Shown: piece by piece, positions 36,020 through 43,959 of the stretch
Numbering within the stretch: the stretch's first letter is position 1
Layout of the letters: each line of letters starts with the position of its first letter
Source: Flavipsychrobacter stenotrophus
Lineage (GTDB): Bacteria; Bacteroidota; Bacteroidia; Chitinophagales; Chitinophagaceae
Assembly: GCF_002954265.1 (NCBI RefSeq)
Contig: NZ_PPSL01000001.1
Location: forward strand, 124,001 to 188,000
DNA length: 64,000 nt
Direction: 5' to 3'
Notes under the pieces: model-generated
What the model was told of the DNA's origin: nothing
What the model saw: the letters and a program-made list of their open reading frames with translations, nothing else
The model's database searches: none
Position numbers and translations under genes: made by a program

Positions 36020-36409
36020 TCAAATAGTGTTGTCGACCACGCTGCAATATTCACTACTGGTCGCCGGTTTATTGGGCATGTTCGTTTTCGCCCACTGATA
36101 CATACTGTCTATTATGGGCAATAAAGTACTGCCATATGGCGTGATCTTATATTCCACTCGTGGTGGTATTTCAGGATAAATGATCCGCTCCAATATGCCG
36201 TCCATCTCCATTTCCCTAAGCTGATTGGTCAAAGTCTGCTTACTGATCTCTGTAATATTCTTTAGCAAAAGACTATACCGATTCCTGTCGGTTCGGATCA
36301 TATGTATGATGCTTGGCTTCCATTTTCCACCAATGATATTCATAGTATATGCCACCGGGCAGTTGCCCGGCATAAAGTCTTTGTTCTTTCTAACTGCCTT
36401 ACTTTCCAT
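36020..36409 (-). CDS. HxlR family transcriptional regulator
   Basis: A 129-residue winged-helix protein with the family signature CPVAYTMNIIGGKWKPSIIHMI, RYSLLLKNITEISKQTLTNQLREMEMDGILER and PPRVEYKITPYG. Cys15 is in the position often used for redox or electrophile sensing. It is divergent from the small gene at 36626; a perfect palindrome ATATGCGCATAT at 36438-36449 lies in the promoter region and may be its operator. Confidence 0.92.
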   Translation of the reverse strand: MESKAVRKNKDFMPGNCPVAYTMNIIGGKWKPSIIHMIRTDRNRYSLLLKNITEISKQTLTNQLREMEMDGILERIIYPEIPPRVEYKITPYGSTLLPIIDSMYQWAKTNMPNKPATSSEYCSVVDNTI

Positions 36410-36437
36410 TGGTCTATAATTTTAGCCTATACCTATA

Positions 36438-36449
36438 ATATGCGCATAT
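36438..36449. promoter_or_regulatory. Perfect 12-bp palindrome ATATGCGCATAT
   Basis: It lies 29 bases upstream of the HxlR start codon and is flanked by repeated CCTATA steps. It is a candidate autoregulatory operator, by position and symmetry only. Confidence 0.4.
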
Positions 36450-36625
36450 CACCTTAATACAGGCAAATCTAATAATTTCGGCGACTATTGATCTGAAAAT
36501 CAAGATAGTACGTGTTTTTCTTTTGCTATGGGTATATAAGGCATGAGGATGAACAAGCTAAATGATGACCATAGAAGGTCCATAGGCAATAACGATTAGT
36601 TTTTAACCAATAGAATATATAAAGT

Positions 36626-36898
36626 ATGAACAGAATACTAGTGATTCTCACGATCGACACAGAAAACCTCCCGGCTAACTTTCCTGAAGTGCTGCAGCAC
36701 GAGCGTAGAGTGGTAAAAGAATGGAAAGAGGCCGGCTATCTGGACCAGCTATTTTTAAGGCAAACAAAAAATGGGGCTGTACTCATTTTTAAAAATGTAG
36801 ACCTTGACAAAGTCAATGAATTGATGACCACTTTGCCGCTCTATCAATTTAAAAAGTCGCTGGAGATATTGTCCCTGATCAAGGATAGTGAGATCTGA
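36626..36898 (+). CDS. Small muconolactone-isomerase-like (dimeric alpha/beta barrel) protein
   Basis: A 90-residue protein with a beta-alpha-beta-beta-alpha-beta rhythm: RILVILTIDT, PEVLQHERRVVKEWKEAGYLDQLFLRQTKNGAVLIFKN, then MTTLPLYQFKKSLEIL. This is the layout of muconolactone isomerase and related monooxygenase-like dimers. It is probably regulated by the divergent HxlR repressor, as in other HxlR-linked oxidoreductase pairs. The enzymatic role is not shown. Confidence 0.7.
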   Translation: MNRILVILTIDTENLPANFPEVLQHERRVVKEWKEAGYLDQLFLRQTKNGAVLIFKNVDLDKVNELMTTLPLYQFKKSLEILSLIKDSEI

Positions 36899-36958
36899 TG
36901 AAAACTGCCTGTTACCTATACATTCGCTAAATGATTACTTTTAGTGAAAGGTTTTTTT

Positions 36959-37411
36959 ATGAGCAGCATTTTCAATGATCAGGATAAAAACGAGCTATTA
37001 AGGCGAATAGAAAAGGTAGCTCCATCCAACCCGGCTGTTTGGGGGAAAATGAACGTGAACCAAATGCTCTCACATTGTAGTGAAGGCCTTAAGATGACCA
37101 CGGGAGCATTGACGCCACGTAGGGTTCTGTTTCCTATAAATGTGCTGGGCAGGCTATTGAAAAACAAAGTACTGGGAGCGGGGGAATTCAGGAGGAACTC
37201 ACCGACCGCACCCGAATTAACAATAACCGATACCAGAGACTTTGAACAAGAGAAAGGGCGGCTGATTGCCGCTGTGAATGAATTGTACGCAAAGGGTGAA
37301 GCGGGCATAAAGGAAGAGATCCATCCGTTTTTTGGTAAGATGACGCAAAAAGAGTGGGGGATACTCAACTACAAACACCTGGACCATCATCTACGCCAGT
37401 TTGGAGTATAA
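36959..37411 (+). CDS. DUF1569 (DinB-like) protein
   Basis: A 150-residue protein; a GTG at 36944 would add five residues. It has the DUF1569 elements WGKMNVNQMLSHCSEGLKMTTG, HPFFGKMTQKEWGILNYKHLDHHLRQFG. His41, His144 and His145 lie where the DinB fold binds a metal. Function is unknown; relatives act in thiol-linked or stress metabolism. Confidence 0.88.
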   Translation: MSSIFNDQDKNELLRRIEKVAPSNPAVWGKMNVNQMLSHCSEGLKMTTGALTPRRVLFPINVLGRLLKNKVLGAGEFRRNSPTAPELTITDTRDFEQEKGRLIAAVNELYAKGEAGIKEEIHPFFGKMTQKEWGILNYKHLDHHLRQFGV

Positions 37412-37503
37412 GGCGTTAGTACATGCGCACAAATGCAGGGGGTATTTTACCGGAAGTAGTATTGGGATCATCTAAAGCCACGTATATAAACTTCTAAAAA
37501 AAG

Positions 37504-37534
37504 AGATCTCATCAGATATTATCTGATGAGATCT
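37504..37534. terminator. Bidirectional terminator
   Basis: A perfect 14-bp stem AGATCTCATCAGAT/ATCTGATGAGATCT with loop ATT, between converging DUF1569 and msrA genes; A-rich to the left, T-rich to the right. Confidence 0.85.
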
Positions 37535-37607
37535 TATATTTTGTACGCTGTTTGCTAAACCGTCTGCTGTTGCAAATTTGATTCGACTTTAATTCACATT
37601 GAATACG

Positions 37608-38099
37608 CTAATCTAGTTTCCAGGTAGCCCTTTCGAAATGGCAGGTATAACCATAAGGGTGTTTTTGCAGATAGTCCTGGTGTTCGGCTTCTGCGTCCCA
37701 GAAGTCGGTTGCAGGCACTACTTCCGTTACTATCTTACCGGGCCACTTTCCTGATGCTTCCATTTCTTTGATCAGTTCATTGGCCGTATCGCGCTGCGCA
37801 TCGCTCAGGTAGAATATAGCAGAACGATAAGATGTGCCAATATCATTGCCCTGTCTGTTGCGGGTAGTCGGGTCATGTATTTGGAAGAAATACTCCAATA
37901 GCTTGCGAAAGGAAAGCATTGTTGGGTCGAATGTGATTGCTATGCCTTCGGCATGTGTGCCATGGTTGCGGTAAGTGGCATTAGCAACATTACCACCCGT
38001 GTAGCCGACCACTGTTGAAAGAACGCCGGGGTAGTGCCGTATCAACTCTTCCATTCCCCAAAAGCAACCACCGGCCAAAATTGATTTTTCAGTACTCAT
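37608..38099 (-). CDS. msrA: Peptide methionine-S-sulfoxide reductase
   Basis: With the ATG at 38099 the protein has 163 residues. Catalytic Cys12 is in [59 protein letters not shown] and [13 protein letters not shown] are all diagnostic. One further Cys (GYTCHFER, near the C-terminus) could serve for resolution. It repairs oxidised methionine using thioredoxin. The protein has no signal peptide, so it is cytosolic. Confidence 0.95.
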   Translation of the reverse strand: MSTEKSILAGGCFWGMEELIRHYPGVLSTVVGYTGGNVANATYRNHGTHAEGIAITFDPTMLSFRKLLEYFFQIHDPTTRNRQGNDIGTSYRSAIFYLSDAQRDTANELIKEMEASGKWPGKIVTEVVPATDFWDAEAEHQDYLQKHPYGYTCHFERATWKLD

Positions 38100-38330
38100 T
38101 CTACTTTTTTTTAAGAGAATAAAGGTAAGGTACAAACAGGTGAGCTTTTAGGAGTAATGTGATTTTAACATGGTGTTGGATGGTGTTGCTTCGGTAAATG
38201 GTCAAAAAAAGCAATCGGAGAATGATCGGCTTTTCTCTGTTAGAGGGCAAGTGGATTAAACCCGACATTTGATAGGTTGATTGAAATTTACTATATCTAT
38301 TTTACTAAATTTGTGGCAAAAGCATAGCAC

Positions 38331-39941
38331 TTATTGTCGTAGAGATTTTACAATTTTATTCACTGAGTCCACTATTTTTTTGGCTTTATCTTTGGTAATA
38401 GATATTGCAGTAGTTGAATGCACTATTGTATTTCGTATTTCTAATCCTTGGCGAAGAGTTATATAATCTTTTTTGTCAACAATGTTTTGTTCAACTGCTA
38501 TTCTTACGATTTGAAAAAGAGGGATGGCTCTATATTTATATTGAGTTTCATTAATGCTTATCTTGCTGCGTAGAGTTTTCTCTAACAAAGAAATTGCAGA
38601 AACGATAGCTGCTCTGTATTCATTTTTGTTTAATAACCTAGATGGTTCGTTCTCAAAATATTCACGGTACACTTCAGCGATATCTCTAAACCAATTCTCA
38701 ACTTCATTGAAAAAACCTTCGTAATCTGTAAAAATATCATTTGGTTTATTGATGTAAGTTATCCCTCCCAAGTCAGATGGTATTTGATCGTCTTCATCTT
38801 TAAATACAAGAATTTTCTTGCTGTTCCCTTTAGCCGTTGCCATGCCTAATTCAAGCATGACGTTATTGTTTTGGCTACTTATGTCCATAACAAGGATTTC
38901 GGCCTTATCAATTAAAGCTGAAATCTTCGCTAAAATTGTATCTCCTGATGTGAGAACTTCATCTGCAGTTATGGGAACAAATCCATAACTCTCTGCTATA
39001 GGGAACAAATTTTGTTTGTAAAATGAAAGCAACTGAAATGGTATTGAAAAAAAACACAGTCTGTTTTTTGAGTCATCCTTTACAAGAATTTCAGATTGTG
39101 ATTCCTCTTGAGTAAATGTCCCAGTCTTAAGTATTTCATTTTGCCAATAAGATTCAAGTTCGGTAAATATTAATTCAAATAATCTTGAATAGCTAAGTTC
39201 TTTGTCAATGATGTTTATAACCTTAATTCCGCGCCTTTCAAACTTCGATATTTCATGATGAGTAGAATTAAGCTTTATTGTATAGGCTGGGCGTTTAGAA
39301 TTACCCAGTCTTTCGTTGACAACTTTAAAAATTTGCCTTAGATCTGGATCGTCAATACTATACCCGATAAATAGCGGTGTTTTTGTAATTAATTGATTGG
39401 CCAAAAAGGTTGAAAAAAGAGGGTTTTTCTCAATAAAAAGATCATAATCTTCTTCTGTAGCTACTAATTTGTTGGGATGATGTAAATCACCATGTATTTT
39501 AAGAATTGAAACACTATTGTCATTGACAGAGATCGATAATTGGCTCTCATCTAAAATTGGTTTGCAATAAGAATAGCTCTGTTCTAGAAGGAAATCAAAA
39601 TTGGTTGTAACAATCAATTTAAATGGAAGTTTCGCAAATGCTTTGTGGGCTTCTCCAGGCTTTATTTGATCGACTAATAATACATTTGCCAATTTTTCAA
39701 TTAGCTTATTTCTAGAAAATTCATGACCATACGCCGATATCGCGTCAAGGGCATTAGAATACTGATAATCTGGCAGATATTCGCCTAATTTCTTACCTAG
39801 AGAATCCCACAATAACATTTGCTTGCCTTTAGGTACTATCGCATTCATCGAAAATCCAGATCCGATAATTGGCTAACAATTTCCTTTTACTATGTCATCA
39901 AGCAAAGGCTGAGGAAAGTAGTCTCGCAAATATGTACTCAT
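38331..39941 (-). pseudogene. SIR2-like NADase defence gene interrupted by an amber codon
   Basis: The longest uninterrupted frame (38331-39848, 505 residues) starts just after the NAD-binding glycine loop. Upstream in the same frame lie eight codons, PIIGSGFS, then TAG (39873-39875). Before that, 22 codons run back to an ATG at 39941 (MSTYLRDYFPQPLLDDIVKGNC). The SIR2 loop G-S-G-F-S plus TTNFD (112-116) and KIHGD (His150) form the NADase core in restored numbering. A nucleoside-deoxyribosyltransferase/TIR-like domain (about 294-420) and a C-terminal helical domain with RNTIVH (503-508, HEPN-like) follow. TAG is one change from TTG (Leu). As written the product lacks the loop, so it is probably inactive. 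Confidence 0.8.
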
Positions 39942-40080
39942 AAAGATCAAGAATTTAGTATTTCAAAATACTTTAATTGCCAAAGCGTTAAAAGTAAAAT
40001 ATTTTCTAAACTTTTCAGGTAATATAAGATATCTATCTATAAGTGAACTGGCGGAAAATTGACTAGTTGCTGGAAAATAA

Positions 40081-40109
40081 AAAAGCCAATCAGTAAATGA
40101 TTGGCTTTT
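40081..40109. terminator. Hairpin terminator
   Basis: A perfect 12-bp stem AAAAGCCAATCA/TGATTGGCTTTT with a five-base loop, upstream of the SIR2 gene start and before the accessory region. It reads in either direction; the gene it served on the plus strand is not visible. Confidence 0.7.
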
Positions 40110-40261
40110 CTTTGGTAGGCTCGACAGGGGAAATGTCGAACCAAATATGGGATGATTTAATTGAAATTTATAAGGTTGCTTTGAAGCTAAAATTATAAGG
40201 TCTGTGCTGCGCTTTGGTTGAACGTAGAATCACCATTATAAGTATGTTTATTTTTAATACA

Positions 40262-40273
40262 TGATTCTGGTCA
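40262..40273. promoter_or_regulatory. Crp/Fnr-type palindrome TGAT-N4-GTCA
   Basis: TGAT-TCTG-GTCA, followed by TGTTTTCGCA and GGGCACGGTTTTG, like the flanks of the sites at 43814 and 54613. It lies 225 bases before the first copper-storage gene, in a gene-free stretch (40110-40497), so its target is uncertain. Confidence 0.35.
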
Positions 40274-40497
40274 TGTTTTCGCATAAGGGCACGGTTTTGC
40301 TGCAATGATATAAGTAGCTTATACCTAAGAGTAATGACAGTCAGCAATTGACGCTTTAGTATACCTGCCAGAATGTTATTTAAATTCACTTTATCTAGCT
40401 AACTACCATTAGTAGAAGAAAATGAACGTACCATTAAAGTGCGCAATTATTGAGTAGAATAAACAAATATATAGTCATTTTTTAAAACCAACGTACC

Positions 40498-40824
40498 ATG
40501 GGTTATCACGAGTACCAAAAATGTATTGATGCCTGCCTTAAATGTGCGTCAACATGTAATCATTGTGCATCTTCTTGCCTTTCAGAGCAGGATGTAAACA
40601 TGATGGCAAAATGTATCCAAATGGATATGGAATGTGCTGCTCTATGTTATGCTGCGGCCCAGCTTATGAGTTTGGGAAGCGTTCACGCTAAAGCTATCTG
40701 TAAGCTCTGTGCTGAGGTATGCAAAGCTTGTGCTGAAGAATGCAAAAAGCACCACAACGACCATTGCAAGGAGTGTGCAGATGCATGTAATAAATGCGCT
40801 GACGAGTGTTCGAAAATGCAATAA
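40498..40824 (+). CDS. Four-helix-bundle Cys-rich copper-storage-like protein (DUF326), copy 1
   Basis: A 108-residue protein with about 21 cysteines in CxxxC and CxxC steps along predicted helices (CIDACLKCASTCNHCASSC, then CKLCAEVCKACAEECKKH, CKECADACNKCADEC). This is the DUF326 / Csp family, whose characterised members bind many Cu(I) ions inside a four-helix bundle. No signal peptide is seen, so it matches the cytosolic (Csp3-like) type. A near twin is at 54756 and a more distant one at 47209. Confidence 0.88.
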   Translation: MGYHEYQKCIDACLKCASTCNHCASSCLSEQDVNMMAKCIQMDMECAALCYAAAQLMSLGSVHAKAICKLCAEVCKACAEECKKHHNDHCKECADACNKCADECSKMQ

Positions 40825-40851
40825 TTCCCAAATAAGGCATTTACCATTGGA

Positions 40852-41148
40852 ATGGGATTGTTTTCATGGCATTCCCCATTATTTCACATTGGATTTACAG
40901 TAATGTCGCTTGCGCGGTTCTACTGCTATTCTTACAAACATTGTATTATGAGAGGTATTTATCAGGATCAAGTATCGCATAGATTCATTGAAGGTCCAAT
41001 ACAATCCAAACCAGTGAATAACAGTTTGCAGGAAGGGACTGCTGAAAAGGCAGCTTACCATGCTGACCTAACTCAAGGTTATGAGTTAGAGAGCGACACC
41101 AATGGTATAGATGTATCATATCATGACGCAAATGAGCGATACGATTAG
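40852..41148 (+). CDS. Possible small protein conserved in both duplicate copies
   Basis: A 98-codon frame 27 bases after the Csp-like gene, present also at 55110-55406 with only two base differences, one silent. The encoded C-terminal half (KAAYHADLTQGYELESDTNGIDVSYHDANERYD region) is acidic. No family is recognised. The first bases overlap a GGAATG/CATTCC hairpin that could instead be a terminator, so coding status is uncertain; an internal ATG (MSLARF) is an alternative start. Confidence 0.35.
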   Translation: MGLFSWHSPLFHIGFTVMSLARFYCYSYKHCIMRGIYQDQVSHRFIEGPIQSKPVNNSLQEGTAEKAAYHADLTQGYELESDTNGIDVSYHDANERYD

Positions 41149-41321
41149 ACTAGCCAGAAATAACAGCGATTTCCATCTTCTGCGCCCCCGTAGGTGTAAA
41201 CGAGTATTTTTCTTATCTTAATCATGTTTATCGGAATGTTAGCGGCCATCAGTGTAAAGTTTTGGGTGGTAACTTTAACACTATTCGCGTTCTAAGAGTA
41301 TGAACTTTTTCTTCGCAAAGG

Positions 41322-41417
41322 TGATCAATTTGAGCAAGAAGAGATTGATCAATTTGAATCGGGTTACATTGGTCAGCTTAAATCGGAATCAGGTGGTCAA
41401 CATAACCGGATTTTGCA
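41322..41417. repeat. Four 24-bp tandem repeats, IS21-end-like, copy 1
   Basis: Units begin at 41322, 41346, 41370 and 41394, each starting TG(A/G)TCA followed by an ATTTGA- or CTTAAATCGG-like core. Spaced TGGTCA-type repeats of this sort are found at the ends of IS21-family elements in Bacteroidota, where the transposase binds them. No istA or istB is present, so this is read as a relic end. Confidence 0.5.
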
Positions 41418-41439
41418 ATAAATATAATAAATATATTGT

Positions 41440-41691
41440 ATGATGATACAGGAATTCGACTTGAGAGACAACCTCATTACAGTTAGGTATTTTTATAACG
41501 GTGCAATAATTACACTGGCATCCATAGACAGCGACGCAAAACTTTTGGCTATGTATTCAGACGTTGACGAAGCAGTAGCGAATGAAATGAAAATGCTTAA
41601 AGATGGAAATGATGGCAAGGAATATTATCTTGATGTAACGAATAACGATGGTCATAAAGTTATTGTTTCCCATTCTGAGATTATAAAATGA
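41440..41691 (+). CDS. Small protein of unknown function, copy 1
   Basis: An 83-residue acidic protein (MIQEFDLRDNLITVRYFYNGAI to KVIVSHSEIIK). The second copy at 55698-55949 differs at roughly ten residues while staying in frame, which supports it being a real gene. No family is recognised. It sits directly after the tandem repeats. Confidence 0.6.
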   Translation: MMIQEFDLRDNLITVRYFYNGAIITLASIDSDAKLLAMYSDVDEAVANEMKMLKDGNDGKEYYLDVTNNDGHKVIVSHSEIIK

Positions 41692-41840
41692 TAAATCCCT
41701 TTGACAGCTCAAGTCTAATAAGGATAGATACCTTGTGACAGAAGGACACCAAAATCGAGCATAACGGCTAGAAAGGAATTTTTTTATCTAATATTTACTG
41801 CATCAGAGTTAATCAGCAGACCCTAATTAATATAACAACT

Positions 41841-42011
41841 ATGTCAGAGCCAAAACAAATTCCAGAGATACCTAAACAGCCAAAGGAATTACCAAATGAA
41901 CCAAGCAAGCGTGAGATTACCCCAATACCTCCAGAAAGGCAACCAGTACCCCAAAAGCCGGAAGTGCTTCCTGGAATTGAACCATTAACACCCTTAAAGC
42001 CCGGTAACTAA
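41841..42011 (+). CDS. Small proline-rich protein
   Basis: A 56-residue protein of repeated P-x-x-P-type steps (PKQIPEIPKQPKELPNEPS and onward), with about one-third Pro plus many Glu and Lys. It resembles in style the 95-residue Pro-rich protein at 45842. It is probably disordered; a cell-envelope or chaperone-like stress role is a guess. Its ATG follows TATAACAACT. Confidence 0.5.
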   Translation: MSEPKQIPEIPKQPKELPNEPSKREITPIPPERQPVPQKPEVLPGIEPLTPLKPGN

Positions 42012-42067
42012 ACTCCCTCATTTAGCCATAGTGTAAAATGTGGATTTTTTTTGGCTCTTTAAGATAG

Positions 42068-42694
42068 TTGCCTGCATTCTTGTTTTCCATAAATTGCGCG
42101 ATACTGTGGTATTATTCTTTAGTTTTTATAGCAGCATTTATAGTTGATCTTGTTCCTTTTTTCGGTCCACCAGCATGGACTGTAATGGTATTCTTCCAGA
42201 TGCGGTATGGCCTTAATATCTGGATGGTTTTAGTGGCAGGAGTTTTAGGTTCAACTTTAGGCAGGTATATTCTTAGTCTCTATATTCCATTTTTATCTGC
42301 AAAAATTATTAAAGTACAGAAAAATGAGGATATTCAATTTATTGGACAAAAACTAGGTAATAACGGATGGCGAGTACAACTATTTGTATTACTATATACA
42401 TTGATGCCTTTGCCATCAACGCCTTTATCTACAGCGGCAGGTATGGCTAGGATCAGGACTATCAATATTGTTCTTGCCTCCTTTGTCGGTAAATTTATCA
42501 GTGATATGATAATGGTACTTACCGGAGATTATGTAGCTAAAAATGCTCAGGCTGTCGCGCATGGCTTTTTATCATGGAAAACTATTTCAGGTACATTGTT
42601 AGGTCTCATTCTTATCTGTGTATTCCTGTTTATTGACTGGCACAAGCTGCTCCGGGAAAATAAATTTCGGTTGAATTTTAATATTTGGAAATGA
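42068..42694 (+). CDS. VTT/DedA-like small membrane protein, start uncertain
   Basis: A 208-residue membrane protein with about five hydrophobic helices. Conserved-looking blocks are VPFFGPPAWTVMVFF, VAGVLGSTLGRYILS, LMPLPSTPLSTAAGMARI and GKFISDMIMVLTGDYV, as in the SNARE-associated/DedA group. The frame opens with TTG at 42068, immediately after a TAG. An ATG at 42038 in the same frame would be cut by that TAG. A T8 tract at 42045-42052 makes a one-base slip near the start plausible, so the true N-terminus may be encoded in another frame. Confidence 0.65.
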   Translation: MPAFLFSINCAILWYYSLVFIAAFIVDLVPFFGPPAWTVMVFFQMRYGLNIWMVLVAGVLGSTLGRYILSLYIPFLSAKIIKVQKNEDIQFIGQKLGNNGWRVQLFVLLYTLMPLPSTPLSTAAGMARIRTINIVLASFVGKFISDMIMVLTGDYVAKNAQAVAHGFLSWKTISGTLLGLILICVFLFIDWHKLLRENKFRLNFNIWK

Positions 42695-42733
42695 TGGTAT
42701 TATACGAAATAGTATTCGTAATTAATAAAAAAT

Positions 42734-42943
42734 ATGGAACCAAAATTTAAATCTGGCGATATAGTAAAATTAATCTCAGGGGGACCTAATATGTCTGTTC
42801 AGGGTATTCATTATGATGTATTAGCTAAGGAGTATGTACAGAATATATTTGATTGTGTTTGGTTTGAAAAAGATAATGACCCTAAACAAGAAGCTCATTA
42901 TGGCCCTTTTAGTGCAGATGATCTGATAATAGTGACGAGATAA
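42734..42943 (+). CDS. DUF2158 (YodC-like) small protein
   Basis: A 69-residue protein beginning FKSGDIVKLISGGPNMSVQG with a later DCVWF motif. This is the DUF2158 / YodC pattern of a short SH3-like fold with the K-x-GD-V-x-LKSGGP-M-V signature. Function is unknown. Confidence 0.8.
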   Translation: MEPKFKSGDIVKLISGGPNMSVQGIHYDVLAKEYVQNIFDCVWFEKDNDPKQEAHYGPFSADDLIIVTR

Positions 42944-42969
42944 CTATATGACCGAAAACTCCTTTCAGG

Positions 42970-43660
42970 ATGCACAACAATAGTAAGGTTGGAGATTTTA
43001 CACCGGAAGGTTCTAAACAAAGCTATATTTCTGGAAGGTCCTCATTCAAGATGGAAAGAATTAATTTTTGCTTTTTGGTGTTTTTAAAGAGTTTATATAC
43101 GGGTTTTAGAAAATTACATTTTGTAGGTGCATTTGTTACCATTTTTGGTTCTGCGCGTTTCCAAGAAACGCATCCTTATTATGAAATAGCCAGGAATATC
43201 GGAAGACAACTTGCACAAATTGGTTTTACCATTATGACTGGAGGTGGCCCAGGTATTATGGAAGCAGCCAATCGTGGTGCGAAAGAAGCAGGCGGAAGCC
43301 TATAGGCTGTAATATAGTTTTGCCCAAAGAGCAACAACCCAATAAATACCTAGAAAAACGGGTTGATATAGATTACTTCTTTGTCCGAAAAATATTATTG
43401 ACCAAATATTCGTATGCATTTGTGGTAATGCTGGTGGTTATGGAACGATGGATGATTTTTTTGAATCTATAACAATGATACAGACTGGAAAATCAAAGAA
43501 ATTTCCAGTTATACTCATTGGTAAATCGTACTATTTGGAATTATATGAGTACATACAGAAAATGGTTTATGAGAAAACAATTAGCCCCAGATGATATTCA
43601 TTCCTGTTTACTGATTCGGTTGACGAAGCGATTAATCATATAATAAAAAATTATATTTAA
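42970..43660 (+). pseudogene. LOG family (TIGR00730) Rossmann-fold gene, multiply frameshifted
   Basis: Recognisable blocks occur in order but in different frames: GPHSRWKELIF, then LHFVGAFVTIFGSARF and MTGGGPGIMEAANRGAKEAGG. CNIVLPKEQQPNKYLEKRVDIDYFF and GGYGTMDDFFESITMIQTGK come next, then FTDSVDEAINHIIKNYI. At least four frame changes are needed (near 43080, 43303, 43430 and 43590). The GGGPGIMEAANRG and GGYGTMDD motifs are those of the LOG (lysine decarboxylase-like, cytokinin-activating) family. The gene cannot make a full protein as written. Confidence 0.85.
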
Positions 43661-43813
43661 TGCTTTGGTCTTAAAAAGAAAAGAAAAATTCAACCATTAA
43701 GATTTTTAGGAGAAGAAAGGTAATAGTGGATTTTTTTCATAGAAATGTCGTATTTTTTAAAATATCTGTATCTAATTTTGGGGATAGTGTTGTTTGACCA
43801 TGCCACTAAAACA

Positions 43814-43825
43814 TGATCTTAATCA
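43814..43825. promoter_or_regulatory. Crp/Fnr-type palindrome TGAT-N4-ATCA
   Basis: TGAT-CTTA-ATCA followed by TTTTTCTGCTCAACGGCATG. A near-identical leader (54613-54650) precedes the second copper-storage gene region. It lies 135 bases before the AraC-type regulator gene. Confidence 0.4.
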
Positions 43826-43959
43826 TTTTTCTGCTCAACGGCATGATTATGTAATCAATTATAATCACGAGTTTGTTATAACTTTTGAGCTCAATAATAT
43901 TTATAAGCTATTGTTCGCATATCGGTTCACAACATTATTCACAATTTATTTATTTGATT

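Larger units (their letters stand above)
40419..41720 (+). repeat. 1.3 kb direct duplication, copy 1
   Basis: Matches 54683-55977 at a near-constant offset of 14258 bases and roughly 95% identity by eye. It contains a four-helix Cys-rich protein gene, a possible 98-codon frame, four 24-bp tandem repeats (41322-41417) and an 83-codon gene. The middle stretch from 40826 to 41150 is almost identical between copies, while both outer genes have diverged. Confidence 0.85.

Noticed and set aside
24397-39941. Use of TAG as a sense codon in this genome
   Set aside because: Ordinary genes such as those ending at 1929 and 37608 terminate with TAG, so reassignment does not explain the ambers in the DUF1801 and SIR2 genes.
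40168-40389. 73-codon minus-strand frame beginning with GTG
   Set aside because: Poor composition, no motif, and it covers the palindrome at 40262; treated as non-coding.
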